From: JAVVHE01 sp038238915
Lineage (GTDB): Bacteria > Pseudomonadota > Alphaproteobacteria > Sphingomonadales > Sphingomonadaceae
Assembly: GCA_038238915.1 (NCBI GenBank)
Contig: JBBSFH010000018.1
Span: 1-63,105, forward strand
DNA length: 63,105 nt
Reading direction: 5' to 3'
Below are positions 42,202-52,133 of this stretch, piece after piece (the first letter of the stretch is position 1; every line of letters begins with the position of its first letter). Below the pieces are notes generated by a model, which did no database searches, had not been told where the DNA came from, and saw only the letters and a list, made by a program, of their open reading frames with translations. A program made the translations under genes and the position numbers.

Positions 42202-45200
42202 TCAAGCGAGCGCGGGCGCATGGCTGTCAAGCAGCGCCTTTGGTAGCATGAGCAGGCGCGGCACGGCGGTGTAGAGCAGCGCGGCCTCGATCCGGCGGCC
42301 GGGGAAGATGATGGCGAGCGCTGCGGCATAAGCGGCCATTTGGGCAAGATGCGCGGGCGGCGCGGTTTGCGCGGTGGCGGGAACACGGGGGCCGGTCTTG
42401 AAGTCCACGACAAGGACGCGGTGGGGTTCGACGAGCAGGCGATCGACTTTGGCGGCGATGGGGGTCGTGCCGACCAACGCGGCAAGAGGGGCCTCTGCAA
42501 GTGTGTCGGGGCCGAAAATAGCGGCGTGGTCGGGATCCTCGACGATGCGCAACGCGTCCGCGAGGAGCGTGGCACGGCCTTCGGGCGCAAGTTCGGGAGC
42601 GGCGCGCGCAAGCCACGCTTCGCCGATGCGCGCGCGATCGGCTGGCGTGGTTGTGGGAAGGCGCTCGAACAGCGCGTGAAGGAGGCGCCCTCGCTGCGCC
42701 TTCGGCGTGCCGCCGGGCGGATGAGGAGCATCGTCGCGCAGGCGCGACGGGCTGAGCGGGCGTGGCGGCTGAGTTTCCACAGGCGCGGTCGTGCGTGCCC
42801 AGGCGGGGAGCGGTGCCGCAGCGGGCGCGGGCTCGTGCGCGGGTTCGGTCTGCCGCGCCGCGCCGCCGGGGGCGTAGGTACGGACGGTTGCCTGCCAGAT
42901 CGGATCGGCGGGGTCGGGGTCGGGGTTGGGGTCGGGCGGGGCCAGCCGATCGAGCGCGGCTCCGATCAGCCCGTGCCAGCTTTTCTCGTCGGTATCCTTC
43001 GCGCGTTTGCCCAGATGCCCACCGACGCAGAGCACATCCTCGGCGCGCGTGATTGCAACATAGAGGAGGCGACGGTTTTCGGCCTCGGCCCGCGCCTCGG
43101 CCTGCGCGCACGCCTCGCCGACCCGGCCGAGCTTGCCGGCTTTGCCGCCGTGAAAGATCGGCAGATCGTCGATGGTGACGTGCTTGGCGGGATCGGGGCG
43201 AAGCGGGCTTGCGGCGTCGGCGAGGATGACGACGGGCGCTTGCAGGCCTTTGGCACCGTGGACGGTCATGATGCGCACTTCGGCGCGCGCGGCTTCGGGA
43301 TCGCGCTTCAGATCCGCGTCGGACGCCTCGAGCCAGTGGAGGAAACCCTGCAGCGAGGGCGGGTGGTCCGCCTCGAATGCGTGCGCGCTGGCAACGAGTT
43401 CGTCCAATGCTAGGCGGGCTTCCTCGCCCAGCCGCTGGAGGATGCGCTGGCGGGCGGCGGTGAGCGTAGTTTCGAGGAATGCGTGCGGGGGGGCGAAATC
43501 GGCGCGTGCGAGCGCGTCGGCGAGGAACGCGGCGGCGGCGCGCGCGTGTGCATCGGGCGAGTCGCGCAGAGCGGACCATAGCGTGGCGGGGCGCGGGTGG
43601 GCGACGGCGTAGAGCTGGTCCTGCGTGAAACCGATCAGCGGGGACACCAGCACTTCGGCGAGCGATAGATCGTCGGCGGGCTGCAGGACGAAGCGGATCA
43701 GACTGAGCCCATCCTTGACCGCGAGCGGCGCGGTGAGCGCGAGCCGGTCCGGTCCGGCCACCGGGATCGCGTGGCGGTGAAGGGCGGCGACCAGCGCTCC
43801 GATCATAGGCCCACGTTTGCGGACAAGAACCAGAATGTCCTCCGGCGCGATCGGGCGCTCACGCGCCGGGAGTACGGCGCGATTATCGAGCCAGGCGCGG
43901 ATCTGGGCCGCAAGGCGATCCGCCATCAGCCGCTCGTTGGTCGAAACCCAGCCGCGTTCAGCATCGGGCTCGTCTTCGGCGTCGATATCCTCGGTAGGGG
44001 TGCCGACGGGGGGCCACAGCAGAACCTGTCCGGGCTCCCCGGCGCGCGCGGGACGGTGCGGGGGGACGGCGGCTTCGAGGCCGAGGGCTGCGGGACCGAG
44101 GCCTTCGAGGACCGCGTCGACGACGTCGAGGATCGCGGGGGCGGAACGGAAATTGTCAGCGAGCACGATATCGCGGATGTCTGCGCCGATGGTAGCGAGG
44201 CGTGTACGTTCCGCCGCGAAGATCGCGGGGTCGGCCCCCTGGAAGCCGAAGATCGACTGCTTGTGATCGCCGACCGCGAAGAGTGTGCGGTCGCGCGACG
44301 CGGCCCCCTCCCCCGCGAAATATTCGTCGTAAAGCGCGCGCGCGATTGCCCATTGCGGATCGCTGGTGTCCTGCGCCTCGTCGATCAGGATGTGATCGGT
44401 GCGCTGGTCGAGTTTGAGGCGGACCCATTGGGCGGCGTCGGCTTGGCTGAGGAGTGCGGCTGCGCGCGCGATGATGTCGGCGAAGGCAAGGCTGCCGGAT
44501 CGCGACTGCAGCTCGGCGCGCTCGCAGACGACCGCCCAGCCAACGCGCAGGTGGCGAGCGGCATAGGTGGCGGCTTCGAGGCGGCGGCAGACATCGCGCG
44601 CTACCGCCAGCGCGGCGTGGAGGCGTTCGGCGAGCACCTGCGCGTTGGGGTCGGCGACGAGCACCTTGCGCACGACAAGGTTGGAATTCAGATTGCCTTC
44701 AAGCGTGATGAAGGCGCGCGCGAGGCGCTCGAAGGTGACGTGGCGCTGGTGCGCGTCGCAGTCGAGCCAGTCGCGGATGGTTTCGGCCGCCTTCTGCGCG
44801 ATCTTGCCGCCGTGGGTGGCCATCAGGCCTTCGAGACGGGACAGGTCGTCGCAATCGAAGGCGGGGGGCACGAGATGGGCGGCAAGCGCCTCGGCGTGGG
44901 TGCCCTCGGGTGGTGCGGCGAACAGGCGGCGCATTGCGGGCTCGAACCCCGCCGGGTCGCCATGGGCGGCTATGGCGGGGCTGTGAGCGATCAGGGTGGC
45001 GAGCACTTTGGCGAGCACGGCCTCGCCGTGGCGGACGGCGAGTTCGGCGAGGTCTTGCGCGAAACCCGGATAAGGCGGGGCCGCGATGGCGGCATCGAGC
45101 GCCGCATTGTCGAGATCGTCGGCGGCGCGATCGTCGAGCACGGTGAAATCGGGCAGGACATTGGCTTCGGCGGGGAAGGCGGCGAGTAGGCTGGCCGCAA

Positions 45201-45576
45201 ATGCGTGGATCGTCTGGATGCGCAGGCCGCCGCGCGCGTCGAGCGCCTGGGCGAACAGAGTGCGGGCGCGCAGGGTGAGTTCGGGCGGGGCCGCCTGCAA
45301 GCCGAGCGCCCGCAAATCCGCGCCAATCGCCTCGTCCGAGGCGGACGCCCACCACGCCAGCCGCCCCAGCACACGGTCGCGCATTTCGGCCGCCGCCGCC
45401 TTGGTAAAGGTAAGCGCAAGCAGGCGATCGGGCGCTGCATTCGCCAGCAGCAGGCGCAGCACGCGCGCTGCCAGAAGCTGCGTCTTGCCCGCACCCGCCG
45501 ACGCGCTAACCCACGCGTGGGCCTGCGGGTCCGCGCCCTGTGCCTGCGCCGCGCGCAGCCGGGGGAGCAGCGTCAT
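42202..45576 (-). CDS. addA: Double-strand break repair helicase AddA
   Basis: 1124 aa from ATG 45576, which overlaps the addB stop as ATGA (an ATG at 45591 is less likely). UvrD/SF1 helicase: Walker A ASAGAGKTQLLAARVLRLL, motif Ia ALTFTKAAAAEMRDRVL, Walker B HILIDEAQDTSDPQW, and RIMTVHGAKGLQAPVVIL. A C-terminal RecB-type nuclease has VLVVDFKTG. With AddB it resects double-strand breaks for RecA loading. Confidence 0.95.
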   Translation of the reverse strand: MTLLPRLRAAQAQGADPQAHAWVSASAGAGKTQLLAARVLRLLLANAAPDRLLALTFTKAAAAEMRDRVLGRLAWWASASDEAIGADLRALGLQAAPPELTLRARTLFAQALDARGGLRIQTIHAFAASLLAAFPAEANVLPDFTVLDDRAADDLDNAALDAAIAAPPYPGFAQDLAELAVRHGEAVLAKVLATLIAHSPAIAAHGDPAGFEPAMRRLFAAPPEGTHAEALAAHLVPPAFDCDDLSRLEGLMATHGGKIAQKAAETIRDWLDCDAHQRHVTFERLARAFITLEGNLNSNLVVRKVLVADPNAQVLAERLHAALAVARDVCRRLEAATYAARHLRVGWAVVCERAELQSRSGSLAFADIIARAAALLSQADAAQWVRLKLDQRTDHILIDEAQDTSDPQWAIARALYDEYFAGEGAASRDRTLFAVGDHKQSIFGFQGADPAIFAAERTRLATIGADIRDIVLADNFRSAPAILDVVDAVLEGLGPAALGLEAAVPPHRPARAGEPGQVLLWPPVGTPTEDIDAEDEPDAERGWVSTNERLMADRLAAQIRAWLDNRAVLPARERPIAPEDILVLVRKRGPMIGALVAALHRHAIPVAGPDRLALTAPLAVKDGLSLIRFVLQPADDLSLAEVLVSPLIGFTQDQLYAVAHPRPATLWSALRDSPDAHARAAAAFLADALARADFAPPHAFLETTLTAARQRILQRLGEEARLALDELVASAHAFEADHPPSLQGFLHWLEASDADLKRDPEAARAEVRIMTVHGAKGLQAPVVILADAASPLRPDPAKHVTIDDLPIFHGGKAGKLGRVGEACAQAEARAEAENRRLLYVAITRAEDVLCVGGHLGKRAKDTDEKSWHGLIGAALDRLAPPDPNPDPDPADPIWQATVRTYAPGGAARQTEPAHEPAPAAAPLPAWARTTAPVETQPPRPLSPSRLRDDAPHPPGGTPKAQRGRLLHALFERLPTTTPADRARIGEAWLARAAPELAPEGRATLLADALRIVEDPDHAAIFGPDTLAEAPLAALVGTTPIAAKVDRLLVEPHRVLVVDFKTGPRVPATAQTAPPAHLAQMAAYAAALAIIFPGRRIEAALLYTAVPRLLMLPKALLDSHAPALA

Positions 45577-48536
45577 GCGCGGCCCTGCCATTCCTCGACA
45601 CGCGCGAGCTGATCGAAATCGCTGCCGGTGGCGAACTCGGGATGGAGCTTCGCGACGAACGGCTCGTGCCCGAGCAGGAAGCGGTCGACCGCGTCTTCGT
45701 ACCAGCTCCAGCAGGCGGCGATCATCTCGGGCGCGGTTGTCCAGGGGGCTTCGGGGGCGGGCTGGCCCCCCTCCCCTCGCAGTCTGAGCTTGATCGCGCT
45801 TTTCGCCTTGCCCGGCGTCGTGAAGCCGCCGCCCAGCTTCCAGTAATCGAGGCGTTCGATATTGCCCACGATGCCATCCATCGCGCGCCAGTCGATCAGC
45901 GCGCCGAGCAGGCCGAGTTGTGTGGCGAAGCCGCCAGCGAGCTGGGAATTCGAGGGAGGATCGCCCGTCTTGTAGTCTATGATGCCGAGTTGGCCGTCGG
46001 GGCCGACATCGATGCGGTCGGCGCGGCCTTTGAGCGTGATACCGCGGAAGCTGGTCTCGCCCGCGGCTTCGACCGCGAGGGGCCGCCAGCCTTCAGCGGC
46101 CATGGTGACGAACTGCTCTCCCGCCCAGCCGACCGCGCGGAGCAGGCGGGGTTGCCAGAGCGCGGCGAGGCGGGGCTGGCCGGGGTAACGGCGGGCGAAG
46201 AGCGCGGAGGCAGTCTCCTGCAGAAGCGCGGGATCGGCGTCGGCCTCGTGGAACCAGCGCTCCATCACCTTGTGAACGAAGCGGCCGCGCTCGGCGGGGG
46301 TGAGGTCTGCGGCGGGGGGATCGAGACGCCTGAGGCGCAGCATGGCGGCGGCGTAGAAGGCGAAAGGATCGGCACGGAGCGTGTCGACCTGGGTTACGCC
46401 GATCGTGATCGGACGGGTGTGTGGTGCGGGCGCAGGACGCTGCGCGGGGGTTGTGGCGCCGCTCGGCGCATCGAGCGCGCGAGCCCATGCAAGCAGATCG
46501 GTCGCCGACACAAGCACGTGCGCGGCTTGCAGGCGCAGCAGGAAACGCGACGGTGATGTGGGCGTGGTCGCATCACGCCGCGCGCGGGTGAGGAGTATGG
46601 TGGGCGCACCCAGCGCCGCCACGAAATCATGCGCGGCCAGTCCGATGCGCGCTTCGAGCGGGGGCAAGCCGAGCTGTCGCCGCGCCAGCGGAGGGAGCCA
46701 CGGATCGGGCGCGGGAGTGGCGGGCCAGACGCCTTCGTTCAGACCGCCCAGGATTGTCAGATCGGCGCGTTGCAGACGGGCTTCGAGCAGCCCCAGGATC
46801 TGGAGGCGCGGGTGGCCACCGTAAGGCGGGCGAACCGGGGTCTGCGCGAGGGTGGCGGCGAGGATCGCGGCCGCCTCGGCGGGCGGCATCGCGGGCAGGT
46901 GCGCGCCATGTTCGGTCAGAAGATCGAGCGTTTCGGCCAGCGCGCGGCCATCGGGTCCGGTCCACGGGCGATCCTGCGCGAGCGCGTTGGCGGCGGCGGC
47001 GAGCGCGGCGATGTGATCGGACAGCGGGGCTTCGCGCGGCATCAGCGCTCCCTCTCCCTCGCTTGCTGGCGCTCGCATTTCCCTCCCCCGGGTGGGGGGA
47101 GGGTAGACCCCGTTCAGAGCATCGCTGATTGCCGTCCACCAGTCGGCATGTTCGGGTGGGACCCACCGCGCCATCGCGGCGAGCCCCGGCGGTGGGGGTG
47201 GTGGACGGCGCAGCGCGAGATCGAGCGCACGGGTGGCATCGAGGTGCGCAGCGCGATCGGCATCGCCGGTGAAGGGGTGCTTGAGCAGCGCGAGCGTCTG
47301 CACCGCCGCAAAGCCGCTCGCCGCCGCCTCCGCCAGCAGGCGCAGGAAGGTGCCCGGCGGGGTCTGGCCGAGCGGGGTGCCCGCGCTGTCGTCCACATCG
47401 ATCGCCCAGCGCGCGAGATGGGCGCGCACGCGCACGGCGAGCTGTCGATCGGGCGTGACGAGCGCGGCGGTGCGGCCGGGGATTTCGAGCGCCCCGCGCA
47501 GGGCGAGCGCGATGGCCTGCGCTTCCTCGGCGGGGTTGGCGGCTTCGAGCAGGCGGATATCGGCGAGCGCGGTGATCGACCCGCGCGCGCCCGGAGGCGT
47601 GAACGCGGCGGGATCGAGCGCGCGCGCGGCGGCGCGGACACGGGCGGCCTGCGGCGCTGGCTCGTCCCACTCGGCCACTTCGGCGCGGGCAACTCCGATC
47701 GCTTCGAGCAACGCCTTCAGAGAGGCCTGCGGGTGCGCGGCCGAGCACGGATTGGCGGAATCGATCATCTCCCACGCCGCATCCTCCATCGCCAGATCGA
47801 GGCCGGGAAGGATCACTTGGCCATTGGGCAGGCGCGCGACCGCATGCAGCAGCCAGGCTACGAACGGCGGCGCACTGGCGATACCTGCCGCGATGACCGG
47901 ATGTTTGCTGCCGTGGCTGGCCCAACGGCGCGCGGTCGCCCTAGCGAGCGCAATGCGGCGCGCAGCGGGATCGATCACGCCGCGCGCTTGCAGAATTTCG
48001 GGCCAGGCGTGCGCGATCACGTCCAGGCGGGCGGTCGTCTTGGCCCAGTGATGCGCGAGGCCGGACACATCGATCGCGGCGAGATCGGCGGGCGTGCACC
48101 CCTCGATCTGGAGCGTATCGAGCGCGCGGGCGAGACCGGCTGCGTCGCGCAGTGCGGCGGCGGGGGGCTGGCCCGCGCGCACAAGCAGGCCTGCCAGCAG
48201 GAACCGGCGTTCATCCGGCGAGATCGCGGGCGGGATCGCGAGATCAAGCGTGTCGCCCAGCGCGGCATCGGCATCGTCCAGATCGGCCACCGCGATCATG
48301 CGTGGCAGGAGAAGCCCCCTGCCCTCGCTCGCCGCGACGAAGGCCTGGGTGAAAGCGCGCGCGGCGCGACGGTTAGGGAGCAGCAGTAGCGTGCGCGCCA
48401 ATTCGAGCGGATCGGGGTGCGAGGCAAGCAGCCTTCGCGCGAGCGTACCACCGAAATCTGCGTGGAGCGGGATCGTGGCGACACGCGGCGAGCGCGCCGG
48501 ATTCGCGGGCGGACCCTCCTCCTCAGGCGTGAGCAA
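45573..48536 (-). CDS. addB: Double-strand break repair protein AddB
   Basis: 987 aa. Inactive-helicase-like N-terminal part (RTLLLLPNRRAARAFTQAFV), a middle region with LGGLNEGVWPATPAPDPWLPP, and a C-terminal nuclease with GRADRIDVGPDGQLGIIDYKTGDPP. No cysteine cluster for the [4Fe-4S] site of Bacillus AddB is seen near the nuclease. Start: a TTG at 48536 overlapping murU by 14 bp is the only plausible codon upstream of the conserved RVATIPLHADFGG; no ATG or GTG fits. Confidence 0.9.
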   Translation of the reverse strand: MLTPEEEGPPANPARSPRVATIPLHADFGGTLARRLLASHPDPLELARTLLLLPNRRAARAFTQAFVAASEGRGLLLPRMIAVADLDDADAALGDTLDLAIPPAISPDERRFLLAGLLVRAGQPPAAALRDAAGLARALDTLQIEGCTPADLAAIDVSGLAHHWAKTTARLDVIAHAWPEILQARGVIDPAARRIALARATARRWASHGSKHPVIAAGIASAPPFVAWLLHAVARLPNGQVILPGLDLAMEDAAWEMIDSANPCSAAHPQASLKALLEAIGVARAEVAEWDEPAPQAARVRAAARALDPAAFTPPGARGSITALADIRLLEAANPAEEAQAIALALRGALEIPGRTAALVTPDRQLAVRVRAHLARWAIDVDDSAGTPLGQTPPGTFLRLLAEAAASGFAAVQTLALLKHPFTGDADRAAHLDATRALDLALRRPPPPPPGLAAMARWVPPEHADWWTAISDALNGVYPPPTRGREMRAPASEGEGALMPREAPLSDHIAALAAAANALAQDRPWTGPDGRALAETLDLLTEHGAHLPAMPPAEAAAILAATLAQTPVRPPYGGHPRLQILGLLEARLQRADLTILGGLNEGVWPATPAPDPWLPPLARRQLGLPPLEARIGLAAHDFVAALGAPTILLTRARRDATTPTSPSRFLLRLQAAHVLVSATDLLAWARALDAPSGATTPAQRPAPAPHTRPITIGVTQVDTLRADPFAFYAAAMLRLRRLDPPAADLTPAERGRFVHKVMERWFHEADADPALLQETASALFARRYPGQPRLAALWQPRLLRAVGWAGEQFVTMAAEGWRPLAVEAAGETSFRGITLKGRADRIDVGPDGQLGIIDYKTGDPPSNSQLAGGFATQLGLLGALIDWRAMDGIVGNIERLDYWKLGGGFTTPGKAKSAIKLRLRGEGGQPAPEAPWTTAPEMIAACWSWYEDAVDRFLLGHEPFVAKLHPEFATGSDFDQLARVEEWQGRA

Positions 48537-49236
48537 GAACGGCCTCGGTCTCGGCGATCGCGGCAGGAGTGCCAACGTGGAACCAGAGGCCGCTGTGCGC
48601 GACACCGTGGAGGCGACCCTCTGCAAGCGCGCGATCGTAGAGGCGATTAAGACTGAACGGTTCGATGGTGACCCCATCAAAAAGGCGTTTGGAAAGGATT
48701 TGCACGCCCGAGAACACATAGGGCGCGATGCGTCGCTCCGCTCGTCGGCGGAGCGCGCCGCACGCATCCATGTGGAAATCGCCCGCCCCTTCGTAACCAT
48801 TGGCGTTCGCCAGCGGGACGAGCAGCAGTAGCGCGTCCATGCGGCTTGAATCCCATTGGGCGGCCAGCGTCTCCAGCGTCGGGCGCGCGCCATCGATCCA
48901 GAAGTTGTCCGAATTGACGACCAGAAAGGGATCGGCATCGATCAGCGGCAGCGCCTTGGCGACGCCGCCACCGGTTTCGAGCAACTGCACGCGCTCGTCC
49001 GAAATGCGCACCTCGAGCGGCGGCTTGCGCGCTGCGAGATGCGCCTCAACGCGATCTGCCATGTAATGGACATTGACGACGGCCGTGCGCACGCCCTCGC
49101 TCGCCAGCCGCGCGAGCGCATGATCGAGCAGCGTCGCGCCCGCAACTTCCACCAGCGGCTTGGGGCGCGTGGCGGTGAGCGGGCGCATCCGCTTGCCGAG
49201 CCCGGCGGCGAGCACCATCGCGGCGATGGGGATCAT
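48523..49236 (-). CDS. murU: Nucleotidyltransferase, MurNAc-1-phosphate uridylyltransferase (MurU) type
   Basis: 237 aa. AAMVLAAGLGKRMRPLTATRPKPLVEVAG is the sugar nucleotidyltransferase signature, with the catalytic-site Lys. FLVVNSDNFWIDG holds the metal Asp. It would make UDP-MurNAc from MurNAc-1-phosphate in peptidoglycan recycling. The adjacent AmgK-type kinase supports MurU over other sugar nucleotidyltransferases. It overlaps amgK by 4 bp. Confidence 0.9.
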   Translation of the reverse strand: MIPIAAMVLAAGLGKRMRPLTATRPKPLVEVAGATLLDHALARLASEGVRTAVVNVHYMADRVEAHLAARKPPLEVRISDERVQLLETGGGVAKALPLIDADPFLVVNSDNFWIDGARPTLETLAAQWDSSRMDALLLLVPLANANGYEGAGDFHMDACGALRRRAERRIAPYVFSGVQILSKRLFDGVTIEPFSLNRLYDRALAEGRLHGVAHSGLWFHVGTPAAIAETEAVLAHA

Positions 49237-50213
49237 GCCTTGGCCAACGCCGCGCCGCGATGTTCGGCGGGCACGTTCGCTTCAAACCAGCGCGCCACCG
49301 GGAGCAGCGCAGGATGCGCGAGATCGCGCTCCAGATGCGCCCAGACGCGTGGCATAAGCTTCAGATAGGCGGGTTTGCTGTCACGCTTCCAAAGGCGAGC
49401 GAAGATGCCCAGAATCTTGGTCTGCCGCTGGGCGCCAAGCACGGCGTAGCTCGCGGCGAAGCGCGCGGGATCGGGCCGGGTGGCGGCGACGAAGCGTGCG
49501 ATCATCGCGGTTTCGAGCTCGCGGGGCACGTCGCGGCGGGCGTCCTGCAGCAGGCTGACCAGATCATAGGCGCGCTGGCCGACGCGGGCGTCCTGAAAAT
49601 CGAGCAGGCCGAGTGCACGGACGCCGGGACGGTCCGCAAGCCACATCAGATTGTCCGCATGATAATCGCGCAGCACGAGCACGCGCGGCAGGCCGAGCGC
49701 ATAGGCGAACGCGCCGTTCCACGCGTCGAGGAACGGGCCGGGATCGACGTCGATCCCGAGCGCGGGGAGATGCCAATCGGTGAATAGCAGCACTTCGCGG
49801 CGCAGTTCGTTCAGATCGTAATCCGGCACGCCCGGCGGCGGCGCGTGGCGCTGCATTTCGGCAAGGAGATCGATCGCAGTGGCGTAAAGTTCGTTTTCCA
49901 GCGCGGGCTGCCGATCGAGCAACGGCGTCAGCCGCTGGTCCCCATAATCCTCGAGCAGTACCAATCCCGCCTGCGGTTCGGCCGCGATCACGTGCGGTGC
50001 CGACAAACCGATGCCGTCAAGATGCGTGGCAATTGCGAGGAAGGGGCGCGCATCTTCATGCTCGGGCGGAGCGTCCATCAATACGGCGGTGCGGCCGACA
50101 TCGGTGACGCGGAAGTAGCGGCGGAACGAGGCGTCGCCCGCGAGCGGCACGATTTCGGCCCCGCTCCAGCCGTGGCGGGCCAGAAACGCGGCCGCGCCGT
50201 CGGGCGGGGTCAT
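49233..50213 (-). CDS. amgK: Anomeric MurNAc/GlcNAc kinase (aminoglycoside phosphotransferase family)
   Basis: 326 aa. APH fold: VLVLRDYHADNLMWL is the catalytic loop with the Asp and Asn, LGLLDFQDARVGQRAYDLVSLLQDARRDV the metal-binding DFQ motif, and LVLLEDYGDQRLTPLL the hinge. It phosphorylates MurNAc at C1 to feed MurU, bypassing de novo UDP-MurNAc synthesis. ATG 50213 overlaps the tsaE stop as ATGA; ATGs at 50225 and 50237 are alternatives. Confidence 0.9.
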   Translation of the reverse strand: MTPPDGAAAFLARHGWSGAEIVPLAGDASFRRYFRVTDVGRTAVLMDAPPEHEDARPFLAIATHLDGIGLSAPHVIAAEPQAGLVLLEDYGDQRLTPLLDRQPALENELYATAIDLLAEMQRHAPPPGVPDYDLNELRREVLLFTDWHLPALGIDVDPGPFLDAWNGAFAYALGLPRVLVLRDYHADNLMWLADRPGVRALGLLDFQDARVGQRAYDLVSLLQDARRDVPRELETAMIARFVAATRPDPARFAASYAVLGAQRQTKILGIFARLWKRDSKPAYLKLMPRVWAHLERDLAHPALLPVARWFEANVPAEHRGAALAKA

Positions 50214-50653
50214 TGGGGGGGCCATCGCCCTTCCCAAGCCTTGGGCACGTAGGCTGTCAAGCGACGCTCCAACTCGCCCGCGCCATCGATCCGGATGCGT
50301 AGCGCATCCGGATCAAGCGCATCGCCGAGCCGCTCTGGCCACTCGATCAGCGTAAGCGCGTGACCACCCTCCTCGAGCGCCAGCACGTCCGCCTCGGCCA
50401 GGGTGTCGAGCCGGTACAGATCGACATGCCACACCGGCAGCCTCACGCCTGGCGGATCATAGTGCTGCATCAGCGTGAAGGTCGGGCTGGGGACGTCTCC
50501 CGCATGACCGAGCCCGCGCAACAGGCCGCGCGCAAAACTCGTCTTGCCCGCGCCGAGTTCACCGGCGAGCGCGATCGTATCGCCGGGACGCGCAACGCGC
50601 GCGAGGCGAGAGGCGAAGGCTTCGAGAGCGGGAGCGCCGACCAGCCGGATCAC
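50210..50653 (-). CDS. tsaE: tRNA threonylcarbamoyladenosine biosynthesis ATPase TsaE
   Basis: 147 aa. P-loop ALAGELGAGKTSFARGLLRGLG, then VPSPTFTLMQHYDPPG, WHVDLYRLDTLAEADVLALEEG and LTLIEWPERLGD, all TsaE signatures. With TsaB/TsaD it installs t6A37 on ANN-decoding tRNAs. It overlaps genes at both ends. The tRNA-Thr gene nearby is one of its expected substrates, perhaps by coincidence. Confidence 0.95.
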   Translation of the reverse strand: MIRLVGAPALEAFASRLARVARPGDTIALAGELGAGKTSFARGLLRGLGHAGDVPSPTFTLMQHYDPPGVRLPVWHVDLYRLDTLAEADVLALEEGGHALTLIEWPERLGDALDPDALRIRIDGAGELERRLTAYVPKAWEGRWPPQ

Positions 50654-51930
50654 GCTGCCTCGGGCGTGGGCTGCGGCGCGGCGCGTGCGATCACGTTGAA
50701 CGTGAGCAGTGCGTTGCCATCGGGCAACGGCACACCCGCGAAATCGACGATATATCCGAGCGCGCTCGTGGTCCGCCCGCTGCGCGCGGTGCGCCCTGCG
50801 GTGGCGCTCACGATCAGTTCGCGCAGGTCGCGCGCCTGCGAGGGCTCGTTCAGAAGGCCCGCGATATGCTCCATCAGCCGCTCGGCCGGAAAATCGACGC
50901 CGAGCATTTCGGGCGAGGCCACCAGGATCTCCGCGAAGCGGCGGTTGAACAGCTTCAGCCGACCATCGGGACCGAACACCGCGATCCCCTCGCGCAGATG
51001 ATCGAGCGTTGCGCGGTGCACCGCGAGCAGATTGTCGCGGGCGGCTACCAGGAGCGCCTGTTCGGAACGGTCTTCGAACATCAACAGCAGCCCGTCGTCA
51101 CGCGGCTTTCCTGTCACGTGGATCAAGGCTCCGCCGGGCAGCGTCCAATCCTCTTCGATCGGACTTCGGTCGGCTGCGAACCACGATCGGCGAGCGGCGC
51201 GCCAGCCCGGAAAATCGGCGACTTCGGGCAGTGTTCCCGCCGTGCGCATCGCATCGATCACGCGCTCGAACACCGGCCGACTGTCCAGCCAGCGCGAATC
51301 GAGCCCGAACATCCGCGCGAACGGGACGCTGTGATGCCGGATTTCTGTGCTTTCATCAAACCACGCAACGCCGGTGGCGAGCTCGTCCAGCGTGTCTGAC
51401 AAATCGCGCGCGCGCACTGCGGCCAGTGTGTGCGCGGCATGACGGCGGGTCTCGTCGAGTGCCAGATGCACGACCTCGCCACCTCGCAGCGGGATCGCGA
51501 TGACCTCGAGCAGATGACGCTCGCCTGCGATCGTCACCCGCTCCTCGCCGACCACCGCGCGGTCGGTCGCGCGCGCTTCCGCGTCGAGCGCGCGGACCGC
51601 AGGGCCGAGTTCGGCATTCGCGCAGACCGCGCCCTCGCGTGTCGGGTGGCCCGCGACGCGCGCGTATGCATCGTTAGCGCCCGCGAGACGAGACTCGCGG
51701 TCCACCCACCAGATTGGCAGCGACGAAAGATTGAACACATCGAGCGAAACTGCGGCCGAGGGCAGATCCGAAGCTGGCACGCGCGGGTCTTCGGGCGGGT
51801 CGGGCGGCGCGGGGTGTTGCGGCGGTATCGCGCGCCGCCATGCCGCGAGCAGTCCGACAAGCGTCGCGGCAAGCCACAAGCCCACCAGCGCGGCAGCGAT
51901 CAAACGGAGGGCGGGCGAAAGAACAGGCAT
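50650..51930 (-). CDS. Membrane-anchored PAS-domain protein lacking a kinase domain
   Basis: 426 aa from ATG 51930 (MPVLSPALRL); the frame runs upstream into the tRNA gene and is not coding there. One N-terminal helix (about 6-27) is followed by three PAS-like modules: LSSLPIWWVDRESRLAGANDAYARVAG (about 60), LATGVAWFDESTEIRHHSVPFARMFGLD (about 185) and LREGIAVFGPDGRLKLFNRRFAEIL (about 315). The sequence ends after the third PAS region, with no HisKA H-box or ATPase N/G boxes. It occupies the place where some alphaproteobacteria have a full sensor kinase upstream of tsaE. Confidence 0.85.
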   Translation of the reverse strand: MPVLSPALRLIAAALVGLWLAATLVGLLAAWRRAIPPQHPAPPDPPEDPRVPASDLPSAAVSLDVFNLSSLPIWWVDRESRLAGANDAYARVAGHPTREGAVCANAELGPAVRALDAEARATDRAVVGEERVTIAGERHLLEVIAIPLRGGEVVHLALDETRRHAAHTLAAVRARDLSDTLDELATGVAWFDESTEIRHHSVPFARMFGLDSRWLDSRPVFERVIDAMRTAGTLPEVADFPGWRAARRSWFAADRSPIEEDWTLPGGALIHVTGKPRDDGLLLMFEDRSEQALLVAARDNLLAVHRATLDHLREGIAVFGPDGRLKLFNRRFAEILVASPEMLGVDFPAERLMEHIAGLLNEPSQARDLRELIVSATAGRTARSGRTTSALGYIVDFAGVPLPDGNALLTFNVIARAAPQPTPEAA

Positions 51931-52058
51931 CCTGGGGACCGTACCGCCGTGCCCGGCGGGGTCAAACCGGCATGACCGCGCGCCGGTCGCTTGACACGGG
52001 CGGCTTCGCATCGTCATGGGCGGCTTGCGAAAAAACGTATTCGCGTTTCGACATCCGT

Positions 52059-52133
<75 letters not shown>

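Noticed and set aside
43771..45189. 472-codon open frame opposite addA
   Set aside because: Antisense shadow of AddA, Gly/Glu/Arg-rich, no ribosome site or recognisable motif.
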